From: Gammaproteobacteria bacterium
Lineage (GTDB): Bacteria > Pseudomonadota > Gammaproteobacteria > GRL18
Length of the DNA: 64,000 nucleotides
Assembly: GCA_026994225.1 (NCBI GenBank)
Contig: JALWRI010000010.1
Coordinates: 17,496 to 81,495, forward strand
Direction of reading: 5' to 3'
Shown here: piece by piece, positions 36,298 through 45,294 of the stretch
Layout of the letters: each line of letters begins with the position of its first letter
Numbering within the stretch: position 1 is the stretch's first letter
Program-made: the position numbers and the translations under genes
Notes under the pieces: model-generated
The model's database searches: none
What the model was told of the DNA's origin: nothing
What the model saw: the letters and a program-made list of their open reading frames with translations, nothing else

Positions 36298-37092
36298 ATG
36301 GATATATTACAAATTATTATCTTATCATTAGTACAAGGTTTTACTGAATTTTTGCCTATTTCCAGTTCTGCACATTTAATTCTTGTCCCACTGCTAAGCA
36401 CTTGGCAAGATCAAGGTTTAGCTTTTGATGTAGCAGTACATATTGGCTCATTGTGTGCGGTAATCGCTTATTTTTATAAAGATATATACCAACTACTTAT
36501 ATCATGGTTACAATCTTGTCAACAACGCAGGCTCACCGATAAACATAGTCATCTTGCTTGGGGAATTATTTTTGCTACTTTCCCCACAGTGATAGCTGGT
36601 CTGCTCTTACACGATAGTATGGCATCGTTACGCACAATTACCGTTATAGCCAGTACCACTATTATTTTTGCCTTATTATTAGCCCTTGCTGACAAGTATG
36701 GTAAAAAATACTATGATGAATATCAAATTTCCTGGAAAGTGATGCTACTGATAGGTTGCGCTCAGGCAATCGCATTAATTCCTGGTACTTCCCGATCAGG
36801 TATTACTATTACTGCTGCTTTATTACTCGGTATGCACGCCAAAGCAGCAGCTCGTTTTTCCTTTTTACTTTCCATCCCTGTCATTATCGCAGCAGGCAGC
36901 TTATTATTAAAGGATTTAATACAACAAAGTATAGCAGTACCCTGGTTAGAATTAAGTTTAGCCGTAGTATTATCTGGATTAAGTGCTTATTTTTGTATTT
37001 ATTACTTTCTACACTTTATTACCCGTATCGGTATGTATCCTTTTGTTATTTATCGCTTGCTATTAGGCAGTCTATTATTTATTTATCAGTAA
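36298..37092 (+). CDS. uppP: Undecaprenyl-diphosphatase UppP (BacA)
   Basis: A 264-residue polytopic inner-membrane enzyme that recycles undecaprenyl diphosphate for peptidoglycan and other glycan synthesis. Both active-site motifs are present: FTEFLPISSSAHLILV (E17 and H26) and IPGTSRSGITITAALLLG. Family length is about 265-275. It follows the MidA-like gene and overlaps the convergent YfiR-like gene by 7 bases. Confidence 0.96.
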   Translation: MDILQIIILSLVQGFTEFLPISSSAHLILVPLLSTWQDQGLAFDVAVHIGSLCAVIAYFYKDIYQLLISWLQSCQQRRLTDKHSHLAWGIIFATFPTVIAGLLLHDSMASLRTITVIASTTIIFALLLALADKYGKKYYDEYQISWKVMLLIGCAQAIALIPGTSRSGITITAALLLGMHAKAAARFSFLLSIPVIIAAGSLLLKDLIQQSIAVPWLELSLAVVLSGLSAYFCIYYFLHFITRIGMYPFVIYRLLLGSLLFIYQ

Positions 37093-37595
37093 ATCTTTTC
37101 TGCAATTTCCAGTAGTTTGGAACTAATATACAAGCCCACTTTACGTGCTTGTGTTAAGTTAATATCAAAGCGTACTTTATTATTTTTTATAAACAAACCG
37201 ATAATTCCCCCTTCACGACTAAAATGTTCAATATCGCTCACAGTTAAAATTTCCTGCTCGGATAATAGACTAAGGATAGATTTAATCTGCGCTTCTTCTG
37301 AACGACTAATATACAATACATGACAGATAGTAGCATCTTGTACTTGTTGATAGTAACTGATTTTAATCGCATGTTTACGAATACTTTCTTTTTCAAAAAG
37401 CGCTAATTTCTTCGAAAAAGGGCTATTACCCAAGATACATAAATGCAATATTTCACTTTTGTCTTCATTTTGCCAAGTAATAAAACGCATAAAGTTATAC
37501 AAATAGGCACCTTGCACCTGATATTCCATATCCATAGCAAAAAGATGCGTAGTCAATACATACATTACAAAAAAAATATAATTACGTGATCTCAA
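37086..37595 (-). CDS. YfiR-like (DUF4154) periplasmic protein
   Basis: 169 residues with a signal peptide (YIFFVMYVLTTHLFA). DUF4154 features: VQGAYLYNFMRFITW near the N-terminus, HLCILGNSPF, CHVLYISRSEE, ILTVSDIEHFSREGGIIGLF and a C-terminal VRFDINLTQARKVGLYISSKLL. YfiR represses the diguanylate cyclase YfiN in Pseudomonas. Here no YfiN-type gene is adjacent, so the partner is unknown. Convergent with uppP. Confidence 0.85.
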   Translation of the reverse strand: MRSRNYIFFVMYVLTTHLFAMDMEYQVQGAYLYNFMRFITWQNEDKSEILHLCILGNSPFSKKLALFEKESIRKHAIKISYYQQVQDATICHVLYISRSEEAQIKSILSLLSEQEILTVSDIEHFSREGGIIGLFIKNNKVRFDINLTQARKVGLYISSKLLEIAEKIY

Positions 37596-37699
37596 TGTAG
37601 TATCTATTTCCTGTGATTGATTTTCATATAAAACAATGACATTATTACTTTTTTAAGTATTATTTTCATCAACTAAAAGATACCATAAGGAGCAGTCTC

Positions 37700-38563
37700 T
37701 TGCCTACTATGCAACAAAAAATGGCTGAATATGGTTTTGAGTCCAATGATAACTATGATTATCATGTCCGTTGTTTGCTTGCTAGTCAATTATCTGGTAT
37801 TCGCTGCCTTAATATTGATGGTGAAAATGAACGTCGAAATACTGCTTTTGCCAATGCGCTAGCACAAGCTCTTGAATATTCTCATATTTTATATTATGAC
37901 TTTACTCAACAAGATCCCCCTGCCAGCGTTGTTATAGTAGAAGATGAAGGAGAAACACCTGTAACAGAAACTCCCAGTGCCTTTGAGCGTATAATGATAG
38001 AAAGTTGTGCCTTTAGTGAAGCAGAGACAACAATACTTATTTTAGATCAATTACAAGCTACTGATTTTGCTAATCATCTACGTCTTTATCAATTTATCAG
38101 CACAGTATCATGGACAATTCAAGATACCTGTTATACTGCTAACCCCAAAAATTTATTATTATTTCTTATTTCTTCTCAACCTCTATATCATTCATTACGT
38201 AAATCCTGTTTTAAAGTCTGGGTAGAGAGCAGTTCTAAAAATAGTATACAATATCATCCCGAAGATTTTAATCTATCCGATGATGCATTACCTATGATGG
38301 AAAGTTTCTATCTACTGTTTACCCATTTAGGTCATGCGCCTACTTACAGTGAGTATGCAAAAATTTTTCATGATGCACAATACCATATCCATACTATTGA
38401 CGAATTACGCTACTCTCTTTTTGGCTGGGTAGAAGCACTAGATCAGGCCGCTTTATTTGCAACTCAATTACAACATCCATTAGAAATGACACTCCAAGCC
38501 ATTGAACATTATATTGGTATGGATGAAGTAGAAATAGCTAGCACTCAACTTCAACCTGAGTAA
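37700..38563 (+). CDS. Hypothetical degenerate ATPase-like protein, TTG start
   Basis: 287 residues. The start is TTG at 37700 because AAGGAG lies seven bases upstream; the ATG at 37709 would be 16 bases away. A hydrophobic strand ending in Asp (TILILDQLQATDF) resembles Walker B and is followed by LLLFLISSQP, a sensor-I-like strand, but no Walker A motif is seen. It may be a relative of DnaA/HolB-type AAA proteins without ATP binding. The acidic loop VVIVEDEGE is notable. The gene stands alone, convergent with the RecD2-type helicase. Confidence 0.6.
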   Translation: MPTMQQKMAEYGFESNDNYDYHVRCLLASQLSGIRCLNIDGENERRNTAFANALAQALEYSHILYYDFTQQDPPASVVIVEDEGETPVTETPSAFERIMIESCAFSEAETTILILDQLQATDFANHLRLYQFISTVSWTIQDTCYTANPKNLLLFLISSQPLYHSLRKSCFKVWVESSSKNSIQYHPEDFNLSDDALPMMESFYLLFTHLGHAPTYSEYAKIFHDAQYHIHTIDELRYSLFGWVEALDQAALFATQLQHPLEMTLQAIEHYIGMDEVEIASTQLQPE

Positions 38564-38571
38564 AATATGTG

Positions 38572-41040
38572 TTATTCCTGCAAGGCAATTAATTCTGCTA
38601 ATGCCGTTTGTCTTATCGCACTATCTTGCTGGCGGATAGCCATAGATAAAGCCTGCCTGGAACCAACCAATACAGCTAATTTTTTTGCCCGAGTTAAACC
38701 AGTATAGATCAAATTACGATATAACATTTTAAAATGCTGAGTAAAAACCGGCATAATCACAATTTGAAATTCACTCCCCTGCGATTTATGAATAGTAATA
38801 GCATAGGCTAAATCTAACTCTAATAAATGTTCTTTTTGATATTTCACTAATCGATTGTCAGGATAAAAAGCAATAACCGCTTGCAGCTTTTCATTATCTA
38901 TTGATACAATACGTCCAATATCACCATTAAATACATTTAATTCATAATTATTTTTTCTATGTATAACTCTATCGCCTTCTCGCAATAGACGTTCCCCTAT
39001 TTTTAATTGATATTTTTCTGCATCCGGCGGATTAGCATAATGTTGAATAACCGTATTCAAATTAATAGTACCTAATGTACCCCGTGTCATAGGTGTTAAA
39101 ATTTGAATTTCTTGTTGTTTACTATAATATTTTGGTATCCATTGTAAATAGAGCTTGAGTATCGTATCAACCGCAGATAATCCATAATGCAATGAAGACC
39201 AGGGATGTACTTTTTTTAATACTGCTTTCAAACTTTCCACTTCTGTCGCACTTTTTTGTAATTGTTGAATATCAACATGTGCAAATTTGTCTGGAATGAT
39301 AAATTCCTGTTGATAAGCAGAAATAAGCTCTTTTTCTGTATTAAATTCAAAGGGCGAAGCGGTGCTTAAGTTTTCCCGTTCTTCTATTTGCCAGGGAAAA
39401 TACTGTTTCACCTTATGAATAAAATGTAATTGCTCTTGTGTTACTTCATTACTGTCAATAAAAATACAATCCATGCTTTTCCAGATTGAAGGATTTTTAA
39501 ACGGAGAGGCAATAGCCGGCATACTACCTTGATTAATTTGGTGGGCATAACGAATGATGAAAGATTGTTGTGCCTGACGAAATATTTTGGTTAATTGATA
39601 ACAGGGGATAACATCTGATGCTATCATATCTTTTAATACATTTCCTGCCCCTACGGATGGAAGTTGATCGGGATCACCGATAAATAATACCTGACAACTA
39701 TCTGGCACAGCTTTTAATAACGATGCAGTTAAACTAATATCTAACATAGAACATTCATCTACAATTAAATAATCCGCATCAAGAGGATAGTTTTCATCAT
39801 GCTGAAAGTGGGTATTTTTCCAACCTAATAAACGATGAATCGTTGTTGCATCCCGACCGATAACCTCTCCCATACGTTGTGCCGCACGCCCTGTTGGAGC
39901 AGCTAACAGCACTGTTTTTTTCATAGCTTCAAGTAAACGCACAATCACTAACGTTGTTGTTGTTTTACCACAACCTGGCCCACCAGTTAAAATTGCACAG
40001 CTATGTTGTACAATATGTTGCACGGCATTGCGTTGTTCATCACTCAGTTCAATGATGTATTTTTGACAATAGCTGACTAGCCATTTTTTAATTTGTTGGG
40101 TATTATATGTTGTCGTTATTTTCGATAAATGTTGCAATTTATTTGCAACACTTGCTTCATCGTAATATAAACGTTTAGAGTAATAAGCAACGACTTCTTG
40201 CTCATTTTGTACCCATACCCGTAAGTATAATTGTTTATTTTCTCGCATTTGTTCTAAATAAACGGGTAATTGCTCTGCTAAATCAATGGCAATTAAAACC
40301 ATTATGGCTTCTTGTATTTGTTTTGCCGTCAAATAACAATGCCCTTGTTCACGGCTCGCAGCTAATACATGTGTAATGGCTGCCATAATACGTTTATCTG
40401 AATATTCACCAAAACCTAAACTTAATGCTACTTTATCTGCTGAAAAAAAACCTATACCATAAAAGTCATTCGCTAATGCGTATGGATTATCGGTTACTTT
40501 CACTATCGCATCATCCCCATATTTTTTATATATTTTGACAGCAAACAAAGTGCTGATACCATGTTGCTGTAAAAACATTATCACATCCCGTATTGCTTGA
40601 TGTTCTATCCATCCTGCTGTAATCATTTTTAACTTTTTTTTAGCAATACCAGGTACTTCTATTAAACGATCAATATCATTATCAAACACATCCAGAGTGT
40701 CTTCTTTAAAAAAATTCACAATTTTTTTTGCTGTTTTAGGTCCAACCCCTTTGATTAATCCTGAGCCCAGATAGAGTTCTAACGAGGCGCAGCTTGCTGG
40801 TTTTTTTTCTATTGCCTGATGTGCTTTAAATTGTCGTCCATATTTAGGATCAATCATCCAATGCCCATGAAATTCCATATTTGCCCCGGCAAAAACTCTT
40901 GCCTGAAATACGGTAACGGTTTCTTGTTGCCCTGAATGCCCAAAATTTTGTACCCGTAACACAGACCATCCATTAACAGGATTATGATAAGTGACTCTAG
41001 TAACAATTCCAGTTAATATTTCATCCATTATGCATAACAT
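38572..41040 (-). CDS. RecD2-type ATP-dependent helicase
   Basis: 822 residues, SF1B. N-terminal OB-like domain (GIVTRVTYHNPVNGWSV), tandem helix-hairpin-helix (IKGVGPKTAKKIV, IEVPGIAKKKLKMI), then motif I GGPGCGKTTT, II VDECSMLD, III FIGDPDQLPSVGAGNVLKD, and VI with the UvrD-like C-domain (YAITIHKSQGSEF, LIYTGLTRAKKL). RecD2 acts without RecB/RecC in many bacteria. The protein is about 80-100 residues longer than the usual 720-740, with an insert at about 505-585 after YAHQINQGSMP. The ATG four codons in (MDEIL) is a likelier start. Confidence 0.9.
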   Translation of the reverse strand: MLCIMDEILTGIVTRVTYHNPVNGWSVLRVQNFGHSGQQETVTVFQARVFAGANMEFHGHWMIDPKYGRQFKAHQAIEKKPASCASLELYLGSGLIKGVGPKTAKKIVNFFKEDTLDVFDNDIDRLIEVPGIAKKKLKMITAGWIEHQAIRDVIMFLQQHGISTLFAVKIYKKYGDDAIVKVTDNPYALANDFYGIGFFSADKVALSLGFGEYSDKRIMAAITHVLAASREQGHCYLTAKQIQEAIMVLIAIDLAEQLPVYLEQMRENKQLYLRVWVQNEQEVVAYYSKRLYYDEASVANKLQHLSKITTTYNTQQIKKWLVSYCQKYIIELSDEQRNAVQHIVQHSCAILTGGPGCGKTTTTLVIVRLLEAMKKTVLLAAPTGRAAQRMGEVIGRDATTIHRLLGWKNTHFQHDENYPLDADYLIVDECSMLDISLTASLLKAVPDSCQVLFIGDPDQLPSVGAGNVLKDMIASDVIPCYQLTKIFRQAQQSFIIRYAHQINQGSMPAIASPFKNPSIWKSMDCIFIDSNEVTQEQLHFIHKVKQYFPWQIEERENLSTASPFEFNTEKELISAYQQEFIIPDKFAHVDIQQLQKSATEVESLKAVLKKVHPWSSLHYGLSAVDTILKLYLQWIPKYYSKQQEIQILTPMTRGTLGTINLNTVIQHYANPPDAEKYQLKIGERLLREGDRVIHRKNNYELNVFNGDIGRIVSIDNEKLQAVIAFYPDNRLVKYQKEHLLELDLAYAITIHKSQGSEFQIVIMPVFTQHFKMLYRNLIYTGLTRAKKLAVLVGSRQALSMAIRQQDSAIRQTALAELIALQE

Positions 41041-41163
41041 CCAGTTAAATTAATTTTAGCGACCACCCTATTTTATCGTGATGGATAAAGTATCTTAATT
41101 TCGTTATACTATCAATAAACATATCAATTTATCCTCGGTACATCAACACATTAGGCGTGTACT

Positions 41164-42633
41164 ATGTTTTTACCTCCCTGTTTTTTATCTCTGTTTATTA
41201 TTTTTAACTTTATATCTACTCTTTCTTTTGCAAACAACACCACACCCCAGACCCGCCAACATATTGCGATTGTTGAGTTTAAAGTGGTTGGTAACATTGA
41301 TATGGATGCCGCAGGTCAAACGATTGCCGAAATGCTGATAGCTCCGTTACTCAATTCAGGTCAATATGATCTCTATGAACGCACCTTATTACGAGCTATC
41401 ATTGACGAACAAAATATGTCACAAACGGAATATGTTAGTGAAGAACATATGGCAAATGAATATGGTAAACTCTACGGCGTACAATCTATCCTTACAGGTA
41501 GTATTTCAAAATTTGGCAATGCTCTTACCATTTCTGCTCGATTAATTCATACTACTACCGGTAGAATATTAAAAAGTGCTAATATTACTATACCTAAAAA
41601 TAAATTAGATAAAATACCCCAATATCTAAAACAATTAGTACAACGTCTTACTCACTCATCAGGGCAGAGCAATAAAAAGCAATATCATTTAACCATTAAT
41701 GCCACTCCAGATAATGCCCGTATTTATATTATGAATATTCAACCTAAATACCGTCCAGGTATGTTGCTCCCTTCAGGAAGGTATATTATTCGTGTTAAAT
41801 CAAAAGGTTATAAAACATTATCTAAAAAAGTTATTAATATTACGGATGCGGATAAAGTAGTGAATATTCGTTTACAAAAGGCAAAAGTATTAACACCAAT
41901 TCAGACCACTCAAAACACTTTACCTGCTATTAAAATGATAAAAATAACAGGTGACTGTTTTAATATGGGTAGCCCTCCCGATATGGTAGAATTTAACAAA
42001 GATGAACGACAACATTTTATTTGTGTCAATGATTTTTTAATTAGTCAACATGAAATTACTGTTGCAGAATATGCAATATTTTCTCAACAAACTGGCTATA
42101 CGATGCAAACAAAAGTAACTGAACATAACCATAATCATCCTGTCGTAAAAGTAAGTTGGCATGATGCCATCGCTTTTACTAACTGGTTATCCCGTAAAAC
42201 TAAAAAATATTACCGTTTACCTACCGAAGCAGAATGGGAATTTGCAGCCCGTGCAGGAACTAATAGTACGTATTATACCGGAAACTGTATTCATTCATCA
42301 CAGGCTAATTTTGATGGTCGTCATGCAGAAAAACATTGTCCTAAATCAGCGTATAGAAAAAAATCCCTTCCCGTTTGTTCTTTGGATAAAAATCCTTATG
42401 GATTATGTGATATATTAGGCAATGTGTGGGAGTGGACATGTTCACGCTATGATGAATTATATGGTGGCAGTGAGTTGGTTTGTGCAGCAATAGGCGAAAA
42501 AGGCTTGCGAGTGCAGCGAGGAGGTTCTTGGGATAGTGAACCCTATCAACTTCGTTCAGCACATAGAGAAACCGGTACGGTAGACTACACCAATACAACC
42601 TTAGGTTTTCGTATCGTACAAGAAATACAATAA
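41164..42633 (+). CDS. CsgG-like / PEGA / FGE-like fusion protein
   Basis: 489 residues with a signal peptide (FLSLFIIFNFISTLSFA). Domain order: CsgG/FlgO-like alpha/beta domain at about 35-165 (IAIVEFKVVGNIDMD, YDLYERTLLRAIIDEQ, YGVQSILTGSIS); PEGA domain at about 178-240 (ATPDNARIYI, RYIIRVKSKGYKT); formylglycine-generating-enzyme-type C-lectin fold at about 255-489 (RLPTEAEWEFAARAG, GNVWEWTCSRYDE, VQRGGSWDSEPY, LGFRIVQE). The GGSWDSEPYQL segment lacks both catalytic cysteines of true FGE, so a binding role is likelier. The next gene is 20 bases downstream. Confidence 0.82.
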   Translation: MFLPPCFLSLFIIFNFISTLSFANNTTPQTRQHIAIVEFKVVGNIDMDAAGQTIAEMLIAPLLNSGQYDLYERTLLRAIIDEQNMSQTEYVSEEHMANEYGKLYGVQSILTGSISKFGNALTISARLIHTTTGRILKSANITIPKNKLDKIPQYLKQLVQRLTHSSGQSNKKQYHLTINATPDNARIYIMNIQPKYRPGMLLPSGRYIIRVKSKGYKTLSKKVINITDADKVVNIRLQKAKVLTPIQTTQNTLPAIKMIKITGDCFNMGSPPDMVEFNKDERQHFICVNDFLISQHEITVAEYAIFSQQTGYTMQTKVTEHNHNHPVVKVSWHDAIAFTNWLSRKTKKYYRLPTEAEWEFAARAGTNSTYYTGNCIHSSQANFDGRHAEKHCPKSAYRKKSLPVCSLDKNPYGLCDILGNVWEWTCSRYDELYGGSELVCAAIGEKGLRVQRGGSWDSEPYQLRSAHRETGTVDYTNTTLGFRIVQEIQ

Positions 42634-42653
42634 TACTCAGTTAAGGAAGTATC

Positions 42654-44510
42654 ATGTTATCGACAATATATCCCCCCTCATGTTCTATCAGGATAGCATC
42701 ATCAGCAATACGATATCTGCTCTATGGTATGATGTTATCTCTTGCTGCCTGTGTCAGTAATCCGGCATTAGACAAATCGGAGAAACTACTACAACAAGGA
42801 AAAAAAGTAGCAGCTTTTGATACATTATATGCAGCGTTAGCCAATGCATCAGACTCGGATAAAAAAGCAATCAAAATAAAAATGCAACAATTAGCCCCTT
42901 ATATTGCACCCAATAGAATAAAAACAGCACGCCATTTATTAAGTTCTCCTAATACTATCCCTGATCTTCAAAAAGCTGTCCATTATCTTACTGATTCAGT
43001 CAAATATGATTATCAAAATCAAATTAGTACAACATTAAAACGCTATAAAAAAGAATTACGTCAATATCAACATGAACAACAACAATTATTATCGAAAATA
43101 ACAACAGCAAGCAGTGAAAATAATTGGAATAATGTCTTTACTTTACTCAAGCATTTAAAAAGAATTAATCCTGCCTATCCCCATTTACCCGAAAAATATA
43201 CCAATACACTACAACAACGTAAAGATTATTATCAATATCAAATAGAGGATGCCATTTATCGCAAGGACTGGCAAAGCGCACAAACAATACTTACTTCCTT
43301 ATCTAAAGAAATCCCTCCCTTTAATTCCAAATGGTTAAGACAATTTTCCAATCAATACCAAAATGATATTAACAATCGTATAGAAAAAAATATTCGCTAT
43401 CTAATTAGTCGTAATAAATATTTTAAAGCCTATATCTTGTTAAAAGATACCCATATCCTATCTAAAGATAAATTGTTATTTCAAATTAAAACCCGTGGCG
43501 TTAATTATTATATTAATAAAGCAAGACAGTTTATGGCTTTAAATAATGATGATCCGAGTATTTCTACAGGAAAAGCATATATTTTTGCTTATAAAGCAAT
43601 ACAGATTGATTCATATAATCAAGAAGCCTTTTCATTACATCGTGATTTACAAGATGCTATCTCCAAGAAAATTAAAATCTATATCGCAATATCTACCTTT
43701 GGTTCACCCCAGCATGAACCTGAATCTGGCACACGTTTTTCTGATTCATTAATTGCTTATCTATCTAAAAATTTACCTTATAGTATTGAGATCATGGAAC
43801 GTTCCAAAGTGGATGTAATGTTGCAAAAATACGAACAAAGTTATGAAGAACTTAGTAAACAACTTGGCCTGGAACTCTTTATTATAGGGAATATTTCTAC
43901 CTTAAGCGTAGAGCGACAACAAACAAGGGGTAAACAAACCATTATGGTAGAAGTGGGAGAAAGACAAGAAGCGAACCCAGAATATCAACAATATATGAAT
44001 ATTTATGGTTCTGATGTATCAAAGTGGCCACGTTATGTAACACCGACTATTAATAGAAAAATGACAGAAGCCTTCAGTTATAATGTAGGTGAAGAAAAAG
44101 TAAACGGTTTAATGACCGCATCCGTACGTTTATTTGATACCAAACTTGGAGCCATCACTAAAGCAGAAATTTTTAAATCCTCTTTTAGTGATAAGGATAC
44201 TTTTCATGATGCTGTATCTTCAGCGGGTATTCTATATGATCCGCTCGATCTTCCCACTAATAATAATATTAAAGATCAAATGACAGAAGATTTAATTCGA
44301 CAAGTTGCTAAAGTTATTTTAGCTAATTTTAAAGATTTAGAAAAAGATTACTGGTCACATGCAAAAGAAAATATTAATCGCCGAGAACAGAATAAAGCCT
44401 TACAATTCTTAGCCGAAGGGTTAGTATATTGTCTAAAAAATCATCTGCCTAAAAAAAATGTCTGGTTTGATAAAATCTACAATACTGCCTTATTAGAACT
44501 TACTGATTAA
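42654..44510 (+). CDS. Lipoprotein with long helical region and CsgG-like C-terminal domain
   Basis: 618 residues. A signal sequence ends with lipobox SLAAC (Cys near 37); AAGGAAG lies five bases before the ATG. Residues about 45-340 are helical and rich in Lys/Gln with TPR-like turns (AYILLKDTHILSKDKL, AYIFAYKAIQIDSYNQ). Residues about 345-570 look CsgG-like: IKIYIAISTFGSPQ, IEIMERSKVDVMLQKYEQSY and LGLELFIIGNISTL correspond to the ER-D and GAD-type positions of CsgG. It follows the FGE fusion gene and probably works with it at the outer membrane. The function is unknown. Confidence 0.72.
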   Translation: MLSTIYPPSCSIRIASSAIRYLLYGMMLSLAACVSNPALDKSEKLLQQGKKVAAFDTLYAALANASDSDKKAIKIKMQQLAPYIAPNRIKTARHLLSSPNTIPDLQKAVHYLTDSVKYDYQNQISTTLKRYKKELRQYQHEQQQLLSKITTASSENNWNNVFTLLKHLKRINPAYPHLPEKYTNTLQQRKDYYQYQIEDAIYRKDWQSAQTILTSLSKEIPPFNSKWLRQFSNQYQNDINNRIEKNIRYLISRNKYFKAYILLKDTHILSKDKLLFQIKTRGVNYYINKARQFMALNNDDPSISTGKAYIFAYKAIQIDSYNQEAFSLHRDLQDAISKKIKIYIAISTFGSPQHEPESGTRFSDSLIAYLSKNLPYSIEIMERSKVDVMLQKYEQSYEELSKQLGLELFIIGNISTLSVERQQTRGKQTIMVEVGERQEANPEYQQYMNIYGSDVSKWPRYVTPTINRKMTEAFSYNVGEEKVNGLMTASVRLFDTKLGAITKAEIFKSSFSDKDTFHDAVSSAGILYDPLDLPTNNNIKDQMTEDLIRQVAKVILANFKDLEKDYWSHAKENINRREQNKALQFLAEGLVYCLKNHLPKKNVWFDKIYNTALLELTD

Positions 44511-44549
44511 TATATGTTCATTACAGGAATAACAACATGTATGATTTAA

Positions 44550-44851
44550 AAACAATATAATTATAAGAAACTATTTTGGATTACCGGTCTTATCACCTTT
44601 TTCCTTTCCCCTATTGCCGATAATCTCACTACAGCATTAATTTTAGCTACCGTATTAATTACGCTTGAGCAAAAGAATAAAGCCTTTCTTATTCCAGCGG
44701 CTATTAATATTAAGGAAGTTTGATCTCATTTGGATCTGCTGCTAGAGTCGGTGTCATGGGTAAATTACGCGGTATTTATACCTTTACTTCTCACTTACGT
44801 TATGTTTGGACTATATTTACAGGTTATATCATATCTATTTGTATCTGGTAT
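44550..44851 (+). pseudogene. nhaD: NhaD-type Na+/H+ antiporter remnant
   Basis: Two pieces of an ArsB/NhaD-superfamily antiporter. The first (44550-44723) reads KLFWITGLITFFLSPIADNL and continues through LTTALILATVLITL to INIKEV and a stop. The second, in another frame (from about 44720), reads SFGSAARVGVMGKLRGIYTF and TSHLRYVWTIFTGYI, which is C-terminal NhaD sequence. Everything upstream of the first piece and the roughly 100-150 residues between are missing. The second frame runs on antisense to the MazG-like gene. A remnant, not a gene. Confidence 0.8.
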
Positions 44852-45204
44852 TCTACTGCCTTTTTTGCTTTTCCCTTTACTTTTTCAATCGGAAAACGTT
44901 GCTGATTGATCTGCATCTTTTCCTCCACAGCTGCTAATATATCAATATCTAACCGTTCAGATAAACGTAATAAATAAATTTGTATATCTGCCATTTCATG
45001 GCTAATTTCTTGTAACTTTTCTTTTGATAACTGTTCCGCTTCACATTGTTCAGGCGATAACCATTGAAAATGCTCAATTAATTCTGCTACCTCAGCAATT
45101 AATGCCATCGACAAGTTTTTAGGTGAATGAAATTGTTCCCAGTCACGTTGTTTAGCAAACACTGCAAGTTGTTCTTGTAATTGTAAAAATTTATCTGACA
45201 TCAT
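44824..45204 (-). CDS. MazG-like nucleotide pyrophosphohydrolase
   Basis: About 126 residues of the all-alpha NTP pyrophosphatase superfamily (RS21-C6/dCTPase type). The metal-binding pattern is EVAELIEHFQW followed by EISHEMADIQIYLLRL, fitting ExxE...ExxD. It hydrolyses non-canonical or excess nucleotides in relatives. Starts at 45210 (GTG), 45204 and 45201 (ATG) are all possible; ATG is preferred. Its 3' end overlaps the nhaD remnant on the other strand. Confidence 0.85.
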   Translation of the reverse strand: MMSDKFLQLQEQLAVFAKQRDWEQFHSPKNLSMALIAEVAELIEHFQWLSPEQCEAEQLSKEKLQEISHEMADIQIYLLRLSERLDIDILAAVEEKMQINQQRFPIEKVKGKAKKAVEYQIQIDMI

Positions 45205-45294
45205 CTTCACTCTATTGATTAATTGTTATTTTACATATTTTGATATGGCTGCTATGATGAAATACTAACATGACTTTCATTATTATAACAAAAT

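Noticed and set aside
41899..42633. Functional formylglycine-generating enzyme for sulfatases
   Set aside because: The cysteines required for catalysis are absent from the GGSWDSEPYQL segment and no sulfatase gene is nearby.
44720..44905. A 61-residue plus-strand gene
   Set aside because: It begins at a TTG with no ribosome binding site, carries NhaD C-terminal sequence and then runs antisense to the MazG-like gene.
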